A DNA stretch of 15,165 nt from contig JAUVWD010000004.1 of NCBI GenBank assembly GCA_030604285.1, positions 1 through 15,165 on the forward strand. The letters run 5' to 3'. Below the pieces are notes generated by a model. That model worked only from the letters and a program-made list of their open reading frames with translations, was not told the origin of the DNA and did not search any database. Source of the stretch: Chloroflexota bacterium (GTDB lineage: Bacteria; Chloroflexota; Dehalococcoidia; GIF9; AB-539-J10). Shown piece after piece: positions 5,784-12,779 of the stretch. A program made the position numbers and the translations under genes. Within the stretch, counting starts at the first letter, position 1, and each line of letters opens with the position of its first letter.

Positions 5784-6826
5784 TCGCCATAAAGAAGCTA
5801 AAGGTCAATTTGGGTGGTTTTACGCTTCAAGACATCAATCTCGATATCAAGCCAGGTGAGTATTTCATCATCCTAGGACCCACAGGTGCAGGAAAAACCG
5901 TCCTCCTGGAGGCTATTGCTGGGCTCTATCCAGTGCTTGAGGGGGAGGTCTGGATTAATGGCAGGGAAGTCACCAAGCTCAATCCTGAGAAAAAGGGAAT
6001 TGGGATTGTTTACCAAGACCAGGCTCTTTTCCCTCACCTTTCTGTAGAGGGGAATATTGCCTTTGGCCTTAGATTAAGGAAGTACCCCAAACAGGAAATA
6101 AAGGCAAAGATAGCTGCTATGGCTGAGACAGTGGGAATTCCACATCTGCTAAAGAGAAGCCCTGTCACTTTGAGTGGCGGTGAGAGGCAAAAGGTGGCTC
6201 TAGCCCGGGCGCTAGTTACTGAGCCTAAGGTGCTTTTGCTTGACGAACCTTTAGGCGCTCTGGATCCTGAGACCAGGGAAAGGATGCAAAGAGAATTGAG
6301 GGAGGTGCACCGCCGGCTGAAGGTTACCACTATCCATGTGACGCATGATTTTGAAGAAGCAGTGGCGCTGGGGCATCGGGTTGCTGTGCTGAACGATGGC
6401 TCAATAGCCCAGGTGGGAACTCCAGAGGAGTTCCTGCGTCAGCCGAGTTCGGAATTCGTAGCTAGATTTGCTCTTTCACGAAATATCTTTACCGGCAGGG
6501 CTGAGGATGGAGAAAATGGCTGTGCCCTTATCGATATCGGCGGTGTGAGACTCAGGGCAATAACCGAGTCCAGAGGCGAAGTACGCCTTTCGCTTCGCCC
6601 CGAAGATATCCTCATTTCTCAAGAACCGCTTCAATCGACAGCTAGAAATTGCTTTCAAGGCATGGTAACCGACATCGCCGATAGAGGCTCAGTTGTCTAT
6701 GTCACAGTAACCTTGCCACCAGATTTCGTCTGCCTGATTACACGCCAGGCGCTCGATGAACTTGAGCTAAGAAAGGGCGTAAGAGCATGGATTACATTTA
6801 AAGCTTCTGCAATTCACGTTTTCTAG
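5780..6826 (+). CDS. wtpC: Molybdate/tungstate ABC transporter ATP-binding protein
   Basis: This 348-residue ATPase powers oxyanion import. Walker A GPTGAGKT is at 33-40, the Q-loop YQDQALFP at 78-85, the ABC signature LSGGERQ at 131-137, Walker B VLLLDEP at 151-157 and the switch histidine in THD at 188-190. All catalytic elements are intact. The last ~120 residues form a regulatory region with a TOBE-like module (LSLRPEDI onwards), which in ModC/WtpC proteins can bind the oxyanion and inhibit transport. The start overlaps the permease stop by 4 nt. The stop is 27 nt before the binding-protein start, so the three are one unit. ModC is an equally valid name. Confidence 0.92.
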   Translation: MIAIKKLKVNLGGFTLQDINLDIKPGEYFIILGPTGAGKTVLLEAIAGLYPVLEGEVWINGREVTKLNPEKKGIGIVYQDQALFPHLSVEGNIAFGLRLRKYPKQEIKAKIAAMAETVGIPHLLKRSPVTLSGGERQKVALARALVTEPKVLLLDEPLGALDPETRERMQRELREVHRRLKVTTIHVTHDFEEAVALGHRVAVLNDGSIAQVGTPEEFLRQPSSEFVARFALSRNIFTGRAEDGENGCALIDIGGVRLRAITESRGEVRLSLRPEDILISQEPLQSTARNCFQGMVTDIADRGSVVYVTVTLPPDFVCLITRQALDELELRKGVRAWITFKASAIHVF

Positions 6827-6853
6827 AAAAGGAGGTTTCTGACGAAAGGTATA

Positions 6854-7930
6854 TTGGCAAAGATGGCTCTAATTATTATGGCTTTAGCCTTAGTCGTAAC
6901 GATGTTTGGCTGTGGTCCACAGACGGAGACGCTAACAATTTCTCATGCGGGAAGCCTAAAGGTGCCGTTCGAGCAATTGAAAGCCGAGTTTGAGAAACAA
7001 GATCCCAACGTCGATATCGTGCTTGAATCGGGTGGAAGTGCTGAGATAATAAGCAGAGCGATAGCACAAGAGCAAGCTGGTGAGAACCCACCGGACATAA
7101 TCGCTTCCGCCGATTATGCCCTTATCCCTGAGAGGCTGTACGATGATGGCTACGCCGATTGGTATATCGCCTTCGCCCGAAACAAGATGGTGCTTTGCTA
7201 CCGTGACGATGCGCCTGGTTCTCAGGATATGGCAAGTGGCACACGCACGTGGTACGATGTGCTCAGAACTGCCCCTGTGAGCTATGGGCACAGTAATCCC
7301 GATGATGACCCTTGCGGCTATACAACGCTCCTGGTCATCCAGTTAGCTCAGAAATATTACCATGATGAAGCTGCTGACTTTGGTCTCACCCCCGACCCCA
7401 GTGCTAACGGGCTGTATGACGCCCTTATTCCGGGAACTGAGCATGAACGAGGCAGAAAAGGTGGCACTAGTGATGCTAGGCCTGGTGGCAGCGAAGAAAT
7501 AGTGAGTAAGAAGTCAGTTGACCTCATTATTGCGCTTGAGACAGGGGATCTGGATTATGCCTTTGAATACCGTTCAGTAGCTGTGCAACATGGATTGAAT
7601 TTCATTGAGCTCGATGATCACATTAACCTCTCCAAAACGGATATGGAGTTGCCTGGCGTAGAGGACTTCTATAAGGCAGCATTTGTAGAGATTATGAAGA
7701 AGCCCGGCCCTCCTCCCACCTACGCTGCTAAGCGTGGCAAGCCCATCGTATATGGCATCACCATACCTCTGCATGCGGAAAACAAAGACCTTGCTGTGGA
7801 GTTCATTAAGCTTCTTCTTTCTGAAACGGGGAGAAACATAATGGAGGCAAAAAGCGGTCAGCCATTTATCGAGCCGGTAATATGTGATCATCCTGAAGAC
7901 CTGCCTGCCGGGCTAAAGGAGGTGCTGTAG
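6854..7930 (+). CDS. wtpA: Molybdate/tungstate-binding lipoprotein WtpA
   Basis: This is the solute-binding subunit. MALIIMALALVVTMFGC is a signal sequence ending in a lipobox-like MFGC, so Cys20 should be lipidated and the protein tethered outside the membrane. WtpA-family motifs are clear: HAGSLKVPFEQL (31-42), SADYALIPERL (85-95), YADWYIAFARNKMVL (100-114) and SNPDDDPCGY (147-156), a stretch lining the oxyanion site in this family. Length (358) is typical. The start is TTG at 6854, four bases after GAAAGG; ATG at 6863 would still leave a signal peptide, and a stronger GGAGG (6831-6835) lies too far upstream. WtpA proteins usually bind tungstate tightly, so both Mo and W are plausible cargo. 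Confidence 0.93.
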   Translation: MAKMALIIMALALVVTMFGCGPQTETLTISHAGSLKVPFEQLKAEFEKQDPNVDIVLESGGSAEIISRAIAQEQAGENPPDIIASADYALIPERLYDDGYADWYIAFARNKMVLCYRDDAPGSQDMASGTRTWYDVLRTAPVSYGHSNPDDDPCGYTTLLVIQLAQKYYHDEAADFGLTPDPSANGLYDALIPGTEHERGRKGGTSDARPGGSEEIVSKKSVDLIIALETGDLDYAFEYRSVAVQHGLNFIELDDHINLSKTDMELPGVEDFYKAAFVEIMKKPGPPPTYAAKRGKPIVYGITIPLHAENKDLAVEFIKLLLSETGRNIMEAKSGQPFIEPVICDHPEDLPAGLKEVL

Positions 7931-7952
7931 ATGGCAAGTAGCTCCCAATATC

Positions 7953-8019
7953 GTGAGGGGGAAAGCAATCCTATACGAGTAGCGCACTTACGGGATTGCT
8001 TGGGCACCTTGTACCTCAC
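7953..8019 (+). ncRNA. Candidate structured leader RNA between wtpA and the DUF364 gene
   Basis: Two perfect helices nest in the 107-base gap. GTGAGG (7953-7958) pairs with CCTCAC (8014-8019), and inside it AAGCAATCC (7963-7971) pairs with GGATTGCTT (7993-8001). A 21-nt apical loop may form a further AGT/ACT stem. No T-run follows, so it is not a standard terminator. The outer helix ends 7 nt before the AGGAGGG of the downstream gene. I recognise no family. A 42-codon frame (7931-8059) with a good Shine-Dalgarno crosses the same region and could be the alternative reading. Confidence 0.35.
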
Positions 8020-8037
8020 AGCTAATAGGAGGGAAAC

Positions 8038-8775
8038 ATGGGAATCCTCGACGACTTAGTCTCTAGCTTGGGTGAAGATAGCCCGGTTCGCCAAGTACAC
8101 GCTTGCGTCTTCTGGACCGCGGTGCTAAGCAGAAATTGGGGATTGGCGTCCACGTTACATGAAGACCATCCATACCACAGGGCAGTAAGAGACGTGGGAA
8201 GCTTGACCCAAAAGTCTGCATTAGGGCTGGCACAGTATGTTCAATCGGACAACCTTTTGGAGGCCTCAATTGGAATGGCAGCCATCAATTCGTTGATAGA
8301 CATCGATAAATCTAAATGCACTGAGCAAAATGCCTTTGATATTCTGGCAGAGCGAGGAAGGAGCAAGAATATAGCCATAGTGGGTCACTTCCCCTGGGTT
8401 TCGAGACTGGGAAAACTAGCAAGGAAAGTCTGGGTAATAGAGGAGAAACCGCAGGAGGGAGCTTTGCCAGCAGAAGCAGCGGAAGGAATACTGCCTCAAG
8501 CTGATGTGGTTGGCATCACGGGAACTTCATTCATAAATCACACTGTAGAGAAGTTGTTACACCTAAGCAAGAACGGCTTTGTTGTCGTAATAGGGCCTAC
8601 TAGCCCTCTGTCGCTCGTTTTGTTTGATTGGGGTGTGGATGTCATTGCGGGCGTTAAGGTGGTTGAGCCAGAGAAAACAATTCGCTCAATAAGCCAAGGA
8701 GCTGTTTTTAGCCAGGTGGAAGGGGTAAGGCTCGTGACTATGGCTAAAGGAGAACCAAATGGCCAAACTCTTTGA
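8038..8775 (+). CDS. DUF4213/DUF364 protein, putative heavy-metal-chelation family
   Basis: The 245-residue protein fits the two-part DUF4213/DUF364 layout. An N-terminal enolase-like region is followed by a Rossmann-like C-terminal half with IAIVGHFPWVSRL (near 111-123), ADVVGITGTSFINHTVEKLL (154-173) and GPTSPLSLVLFDWGVDVIAGVKV (from ~191). Pfam names the second part a putative heavy-metal chelation domain; no reaction is established. The ATG at 8038 has AGGAGGG eight bases upstream, and the end overlaps moaA by 17 nt. Its place between a molybdate/tungstate importer and moaA suggests a role in metal or pterin handling, which is inference only. Confidence 0.85.
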   Translation: MGILDDLVSSLGEDSPVRQVHACVFWTAVLSRNWGLASTLHEDHPYHRAVRDVGSLTQKSALGLAQYVQSDNLLEASIGMAAINSLIDIDKSKCTEQNAFDILAERGRSKNIAIVGHFPWVSRLGKLARKVWVIEEKPQEGALPAEAAEGILPQADVVGITGTSFINHTVEKLLHLSKNGFVVVIGPTSPLSLVLFDWGVDVIAGVKVVEPEKTIRSISQGAVFSQVEGVRLVTMAKGEPNGQTL

Positions 8776-9730
8776 TTCTTTTCAACGTGGCATAGACTAT
8801 CTCAGAATCTCAGTCACTGATCGCTGCAACCTACGCTGCATATATTGTATGTCATCCGAGGGTGTCCCGCTGATACCACATGGCGATCTTCTCTCCTACG
8901 AAGAGATTTGCGCCGTCGTCCGAGCCGCGGGAGCACTAGGCATAATGAAGGTAAGGCTTACCGGCGGTGAACCATTGGTTAGGTCAGAGTTACCTATACT
9001 TATTCGAATGCTGTCGCAGATAGAGGGAATTGACGACATATCTCTAAGCACAAATGGCACGCTTCTCAAGAAGTATGCTCTCGAACTCAAGCAGGCAGGC
9101 CTAAAGCGAGTAAATGTGAGCTTGGACACGCTTAAGGCTGGTAGATTTCGGCACATTACACGCTTGGGAGAATTGGCGGATGTCCTTGATGGAATTGAGG
9201 CAGCAATAGGTGCTGATCTTTGCCCGGTGAAAATAAACATGGTAGTGATGCGGCGTATAAATGATGATGAGGTGCTTGACTTCGCTAGCATGACCTGCAA
9301 GGAAGGATGGCATGTTCGATTCATTGAACTTATGCCTTTTACTGACGTAACGGAATTTGTACCGTCGAGTGAAGTGCGACAGCGTATTGAGTTGATCAGG
9401 GCGCTTGAGCCCTGCTGGCCCAAGACCGGCAACGGCCCTGCGAAGTATTTTCGTTTGCCTGGAGCTACAGGCACCATAGGCTTTATTAGCCCCATGACAG
9501 AGCCTTTTTGTTCCAGTTGCAATCGGATACGGCTTACCTCGTGTGGGCGCTTGTGCTCCTGCCTTTTGTCCTACGACGGAATTGACTTAAAGGAGCCCTT
9601 GCGCAGCAATGCTTCAATACAGGAGATAAAGCAGTTAATTGTAGAAGCGGTTGCTTCTAAGCCGGAGCATCATCATTTGACGGATGCTGCTGTCCTTGTG
9701 AAGCGAAAAATGTATCAGATCGGAGGTTGA
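8759..9730 (+). CDS. moaA: GTP 3',8-cyclase MoaA
   Basis: This radical-SAM enzyme makes 3',8-cyclo-GTP, the first step of molybdopterin synthesis. The N-terminal cluster motif is C23-x3-C27-x2-C30 (TDRCNLRCIYCM), followed by LTGGEPLVR (68-75). The second cluster has the CX2CX13C spacing at C251, C254 and C268. The neighbouring CNRIR supplies R256 and R258, which with the C-terminal double glycine (322-323) belong to the GTP-handling machinery of MoaA. The sequence around the last cysteine (SCGRLCSC) is unusually cysteine-rich but keeps the spacing. The ATG at 8759 follows AAAGGAG. Its stop overlaps the moaC leader region, so the two are tightly coupled. Confidence 0.96.
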   Translation: MAKLFDSFQRGIDYLRISVTDRCNLRCIYCMSSEGVPLIPHGDLLSYEEICAVVRAAGALGIMKVRLTGGEPLVRSELPILIRMLSQIEGIDDISLSTNGTLLKKYALELKQAGLKRVNVSLDTLKAGRFRHITRLGELADVLDGIEAAIGADLCPVKINMVVMRRINDDEVLDFASMTCKEGWHVRFIELMPFTDVTEFVPSSEVRQRIELIRALEPCWPKTGNGPAKYFRLPGATGTIGFISPMTEPFCSSCNRIRLTSCGRLCSCLLSYDGIDLKEPLRSNASIQEIKQLIVEAVASKPEHHHLTDAAVLVKRKMYQIGG

Positions 9731-9732
9731 GA

Positions 9733-10215
9733 ATGGAGCCAGGGCAAATCCATATGATAGACGTTACCCAGAAGAAAGAAACAGAACGTCAAGCAGTGGC
9801 AGAGTGCAAGGTGAAGCTGAAGCGTGCGACTTTGGAGCTTATTCGTCGAGGCCGGATAGCGAAAGGAGACGTTTTTGCTGTAGCCCAGACAGCCGGGATT
9901 CTGGCAGCAAAAGAAACCCCTCGTCTTATACCTCTATGTCATCCGCTGCTACTTACCAATGTTGCGATTAAGTTTCATATTCCAGAGAGTGCCGACTTTG
10001 TTGAAATTACTGCTACCGCCAGGGGCGTTGGGCGAACAGGATTTGAAATGGAGGCGTTGATCGCAGTGTCTATAGCTGCTCTGAATATTTATGACATGTG
10101 TAAGGCAGTGGACAGGAGCATGATCATCGAGGGAATTCACTTGGTGAAGAAGAGTGGTGGCAAAAGCGGAATTTATCTTGTCGCCGAGCAGAGCCTGGGT
10201 GAAGGACATTGTTAA
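9733..10215 (+). CDS. moaC: Cyclic pyranopterin monophosphate synthase MoaC
   Basis: MoaC converts MoaA's product 3',8-cyclo-GTP into cyclic pyranopterin monophosphate. With the ATG at 9733 the protein has 160 residues, normal for MoaC. Motifs: MIDVTQKKETERQA (8-21), LIPLCHP (65-71), GRTGFEMEALIAVSIAAL (100-117) and YDMCKAVD (120-127), then KKSGGKSG (139-146). Family consensus near 100 is K-T-G-V-E-M-E; here it is R-T-G-F-E-M-E, a mild change. GGAGG (9722-9726) lies six bases upstream of this ATG, while an in-frame TTG at 9727 would have no spacing. The gene starts 2 nt after moaA. MoaD and MoaE, the next pathway steps, are not in the window. Confidence 0.95.
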   Translation: MEPGQIHMIDVTQKKETERQAVAECKVKLKRATLELIRRGRIAKGDVFAVAQTAGILAAKETPRLIPLCHPLLLTNVAIKFHIPESADFVEITATARGVGRTGFEMEALIAVSIAALNIYDMCKAVDRSMIIEGIHLVKKSGGKSGIYLVAEQSLGEGHC

Positions 10216-10427
10216 GATAACTGCAGCTTGCCCAGGCCGGGAAGAGGGAATTATGGAGAAGCTAGCAAGATAGAAATGCCGGTGAAGCTTGCTCCGCAAC
10301 ATAGCCAAAGGGATGGCTTGCTCCATTCAGCTATATGAATAGAATTCTCCAAGCCATATTTTACGACGGAGCCTGATTTGATGGCAGAAATTATTCTAGA
10401 TATTCGGAAGGGGCTGTTCCTATAGAA

Positions 10428-10712
10428 CTAATATCTGATGCGAAAATCACTGAATCTGCCCGAGCAGTCTGCCCAGTTTGTCTCTACCTTCCCGACCCGA
10501 GCTCCGGGGGGACCTATCTTGAGTTGTTCTACTAGCTTATCCAGCTGCCCCTTATCTCCCTCAGCTTGAACCTCCACGGAATCACCACTAGGTGAGTTGC
10601 TCACATATCCCTTCAATCCTAGTTCTCTAGCTAGGTCGCAAACAAAATAGCGGAAGAAGACGCCTTGTACGCGGCCATGGATCGTGGCTGAAAGATGAGC
10701 CATCTGTGCCAT
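10428..10712 (-). CDS. acyP: Acylphosphatase
   Basis: This small enzyme hydrolyses carboxyl-phosphate bonds of acylphosphates. The 94 residues match the family. The phosphate-binding loop GRVQGVFFR is clear (about 13-21), with its arginine, and the catalytic asparagine is in GYVSNSPSGDSVEVQAEG. The ending FSDFRIRY resembles the usual C-terminal FxIRY. It starts one nucleotide after the stop of the radical-SAM gene, so it is the last gene of the minus-strand operon. The second ATG (10703) is an equally possible start. An inverted repeat AGATATT/AATATCT (10398-10436) overlaps the stop but lacks a T-run. Confidence 0.93.
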   Translation of the reverse strand: MAQMAHLSATIHGRVQGVFFRYFVCDLARELGLKGYVSNSPSGDSVEVQAEGDKGQLDKLVEQLKIGPPGARVGKVETNWADCSGRFSDFRIRY

Positions 10713-10713
10713 T

Positions 10714-11637
10714 TCAAAGCTTCAAAATTATTGACTGAGCCTTATCCAGCCGACTTAAACCTGCTTGGCGAGCGAGCTCTACTGCCTCCTGAAACTCCGG
10801 TCTTGATATTCGCATTGCTAAACTCGAAATCTCATGGGCTCTGTAGCAAGGATGATATTGAGCCATGATGTTGACATAAGTGTTTCGGGAAATTTCCTCA
10901 GCAATGAACTTAACTACTTCCTTTGTTCCCGCTAAGCCCTTGGGCAACACGAGATGGCGTACCAAGAGCCCCCGTTGCGCTACTCCCTCCTGGCTTGTTT
11001 GTAGATCGCCTACCTGTCGGTGCATCTCCTTGACTGCTGCCTTGTTTACCTGCGGATAGTTCTCAATCCCTGACAATTCCTTGGCAATGTTTTCATCGCT
11101 GTATTTCATGTCCGGCATATACATGTCGACAATGCCATCGAGTATTATCAACGTTTCTACGGAATCGTAGCCGCCGGTGTTATAAACCAATGGAATGTGT
11201 AACCCTGATTCTATGGCTACCTCCAACGCCTCCAGAATTTGAGGGACTACATGGGTTGGCGATACCAAATTTATGTTGTGACAACCTCGAGCTTGAAGGG
11301 AGAGCATCATGGCAGCTAGCTCTTGGTTGTTAACCTTTTCACCTTCGCCTAGCTGGCTTATAGAATAATTCTGGCAGAAAAGGCATCTAACGTTGCAATT
11401 AGTGAAGAATATGGTACCCGAGCCATATTTCCCCACCAACGGTGCTTCTTCGCCGAAATGAGGACCACAGCTTGACACCACGGCGTCGTTAGCTGTGCGA
11501 CATTTGCCTAGCTCACCGTCCAAGCGGTTAGTCCTACAAGAACGAGGGCAAACATGGCAACTGTGCAATAGAGCCCTGGCTGCCTCCACTCGCTCCTTTA
11601 GCTTGCTACTATGGTAGAGTTCCAAATATGCTGCCAA
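10714..11637 (-). CDS. PflX-like radical SAM protein
   Basis: This is a radical-SAM protein of the PflX group, related to pyruvate-formate-lyase activating enzymes (COG1313 type). The SAM-cluster motif is C81-x3-C85-x2-C88 in TNCNVRCLFCQNY. A cysteine-rich N-terminus (C27, C30, C34, C46) is typical of this subgroup and may hold a second metal site. VYNTGGYDSVETL, PDMKYSD and HLVLPKGLAGT are family-like later segments. The start is TTG at 11637 with GAGG (11650-11647) upstream; no better start is available. The 307-residue length is normal. The substrate is unknown; no pyruvate formate-lyase gene is nearby. Confidence 0.88.
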   Translation of the reverse strand: MAAYLELYHSSKLKERVEAARALLHSCHVCPRSCRTNRLDGELGKCRTANDAVVSSCGPHFGEEAPLVGKYGSGTIFFTNCNVRCLFCQNYSISQLGEGEKVNNQELAAMMLSLQARGCHNINLVSPTHVVPQILEALEVAIESGLHIPLVYNTGGYDSVETLIILDGIVDMYMPDMKYSDENIAKELSGIENYPQVNKAAVKEMHRQVGDLQTSQEGVAQRGLLVRHLVLPKGLAGTKEVVKFIAEEISRNTYVNIMAQYHPCYRAHEISSLAMRISRPEFQEAVELARQAGLSRLDKAQSIILKL

Positions 11638-11641
11638 CCCG

Positions 11642-11785
11642 TTATTCCTCAGTCCTTGGCTCTTTCTTGCCCTTCTTAATTACCTCCACCTCTTCCTGTG
11701 GCAAGAGCTCAGAGATTCCCTTTCTTTTCTTCGGCTCCTTTTTAGCTTTCTTGGGTTCTCTCCATGCATAATCCCTTTTGCCCAT
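11642..11785 (-). CDS. Small lysine-rich basic protein (47 residues)
   Basis: An ATG at 11785 inside the end of the RNase III dsRBD frame opens a 47-codon ORF that ends 4 nt before the radical-SAM start. The product begins MGKRDYAWREPKKAKK and is strongly basic up to residue 22. It then has an acidic/hydrophobic ISELLPQEEVEVIKK and a KKGKKEPRTEE tail. The overlap of 44 nt upstream and the tight spacing downstream fit an operon gene. The basic composition and position behind rnc suggest a nucleic-acid-binding role, which is inference. I believe similar small ORFs occur behind rnc in Dehalococcoidia, but could not check. Confidence 0.6.
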   Translation of the reverse strand: MGKRDYAWREPKKAKKEPKKRKGISELLPQEEVEVIKKGKKEPRTEE

Positions 11786-11984
11786 GGCTACACCTCAATT
11801 TCTCCCATGCTATCCTTGCTGCTTCTACTTCAGCAGCTTTCTTACTCTTTCCCATCCCCCTGCCCAATACCTCTCTTTCTATCACAACTTCAACTGTGAA
11901 CTGTTTGTCATGGTCAGGACCAATGGCTTCTGTCACATGGTAATTTGGCGTTAACTGTGTTTGCTTTTGAATGAACTCCTGCAA
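11742..11984 (-). CDS. rnc: RNase III, C-terminal dsRBD half of a frameshifted gene
   Basis: This frame encodes the double-stranded-RNA-binding domain. It includes LQEFIQKQTQLTPNYHVTEAIGPDHDKQFTVEVVIEREVLGRGMGKSKKAAEVEAARIAWEKL in full-length form, with GMGKSKKAAEVEAA as the third motif. Upstream in the same frame it reads GISPNYKALLQEF, the exact continuation expected after the catalytic half. It is therefore not an independent gene but the rest of rnc, displaced by one base. A TTG at 11984 is the first start-like codon if it were translated alone. The last ~44 nt overlap the small basic ORF. Confidence 0.85.
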   Translation of the reverse strand: MQEFIQKQTQLTPNYHVTEAIGPDHDKQFTVEVVIEREVLGRGMGKSKKAAEVEAARIAWEKLRCSHGQKGLCMERTQES

Positions 11985-12004
11985 TAATGCTTTGTAGTTA
12001 GGGC

Positions 12005-12475
12005 TTATCCCCCTGCTCTTATCCTTTCTAGAAATGGCTCAAGTTGCCTAAGGACGAATTTTTTGCTTATGTCTAACCCCTGGTCAAGATATATGGCTCC
12101 GATTACCGCTTCCATGGCATTTGCCAGATTGCTTTGTCTTGCTCTCCCTCCGGTTGCCTCCTCACCTCGCCCCAGCAAAAGCCAATCACCAAGTTTGAGT
12201 GACGAAGCTACCTCATTCAGACTCTCGCGACAAACCAGAAAAGCACGAATCATGGTCAGCTCTCCCTCAGGCAGTTCAGGATATCCCGTATGAAGGTTTT
12301 CGGCCACTATGAAGTCAAGAACCGCATCGCCCAAGAACTCAAGCCGCTCATTGTTGGGCAGCGGGAAATCAGGATTTTCATTAAGGTAGGAACTGTGGAC
12401 AAAGGCTTGCTCCAACAAGGAGACGTCATTGAAATATACCCCTAAAGCCCTTTGGCAACTGTCCCAATCAGTCAT
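12005..12475 (-). CDS. rnc: RNase III, N-terminal catalytic half of a frameshifted gene
   Basis: RNase III cleaves double-stranded RNA during rRNA and mRNA processing. The catalytic signature NERLEFLGDAVLDF is at residues 42-55, and the second acidic motif NAMEAVIGAIYLDQG at 119-133, so the endonuclease domain is intact. The ATG at 12475 has GAGGG five bases upstream; an upstream TTG would add ten non-family residues. The frame ends in FLERIRAGG and a TAA (12005-12007), where the family continues with ISPNYKALLQEF. That sequence is present one frame away, across a C5 run (12009-12013). One extra G on the coding strand would restore a protein of normal length (about 244 residues). Confidence 0.9.
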   Translation of the reverse strand: MTDWDSCQRALGVYFNDVSLLEQAFVHSSYLNENPDFPLPNNERLEFLGDAVLDFIVAENLHTGYPELPEGELTMIRAFLVCRESLNEVASSLKLGDWLLLGRGEEATGGRARQSNLANAMEAVIGAIYLDQGLDISKKFVLRQLEPFLERIRAGG

Positions 12476-12491
12476 ACTACCCTCTGCCACA

Positions 12492-12521
12492 AGTATAGCA
12501 AGCAAAACTTAGCTGGCTCAA
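12492..12521 (-). promoter_or_regulatory. Candidate promoter of the rnc operon
   Basis: On the minus strand TTGAGC (12521-12516) and TATACT (12497-12492) are 18 bases apart. The start would fall about ten bases before the rnc ATG, just keeping its GAGGG. A second pair, TTGACG (12534-12529) and TAAGTT (12511-12506) with a 17-base spacer, overlaps it and could be used instead. Confidence 0.4.
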
Positions 12522-12610
12522 CCTCCTACGTCAACACCTCGGTCCGTGGGTGTAGATTGAAAAGGCTCACCTCGCGGGTGATTTAGCAGTAGACTGGAAC
12601 TAGGCGCAAC

Positions 12611-12717
12611 GAGATTGCCGCGTCGCTGACGCTCTTCGCAATCGGAGCCTCTTCTCACCACAGATCCCCGTCATTGTCGTTGCGAGCCGAAGGCGTGGCA
12701 AGCAGCGAAGCAATCTC
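12611..12717. repeat. REP/MITE-like intergenic inverted repeat
   Basis: GAGATTGC (12611-12618) and GCAATCTC (12710-12717) are exact inverse complements. Between them CTCTTCGCAAT (12632-12642) partly mirrors GTTGCGAG (12679-12686). The wording GTCATTG...TTGCGAGCCGAAGGCGTGGCAAGC...AGCAATCTC is the kind of dispersed palindromic element found between genes in many bacterial genomes. Only one copy is in this window, so dispersal is inferred. Confidence 0.55.
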
Positions 12718-12779
12718 AGGGGTCGTGCTGAAACTGATACGATTACAGCACTCACCGATTAAGGGCAACACCTCTCGCA

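Noticed and set aside
7931..8059. 42-codon frame starting right after the wtpA stop, with AAGGAGG eight bases upstream
   Set aside because: The product resembles nothing and the region is better explained by nested helices. The AAGGAGG may simply be wtpA codons. It is kept only as an alternative.
8896..9522. Long minus-strand open frame (208 codons) opposite moaA
   Set aside because: It is the mirror of moaA codon bias; moaA itself has all family motifs and a Shine-Dalgarno.
10398..10436. Inverted repeat AGATATT/AATATCT as a terminator between moaC and the acylphosphatase
   Set aside because: The stem is A/T-rich with a long inner loop and lacks a T-run on either strand.
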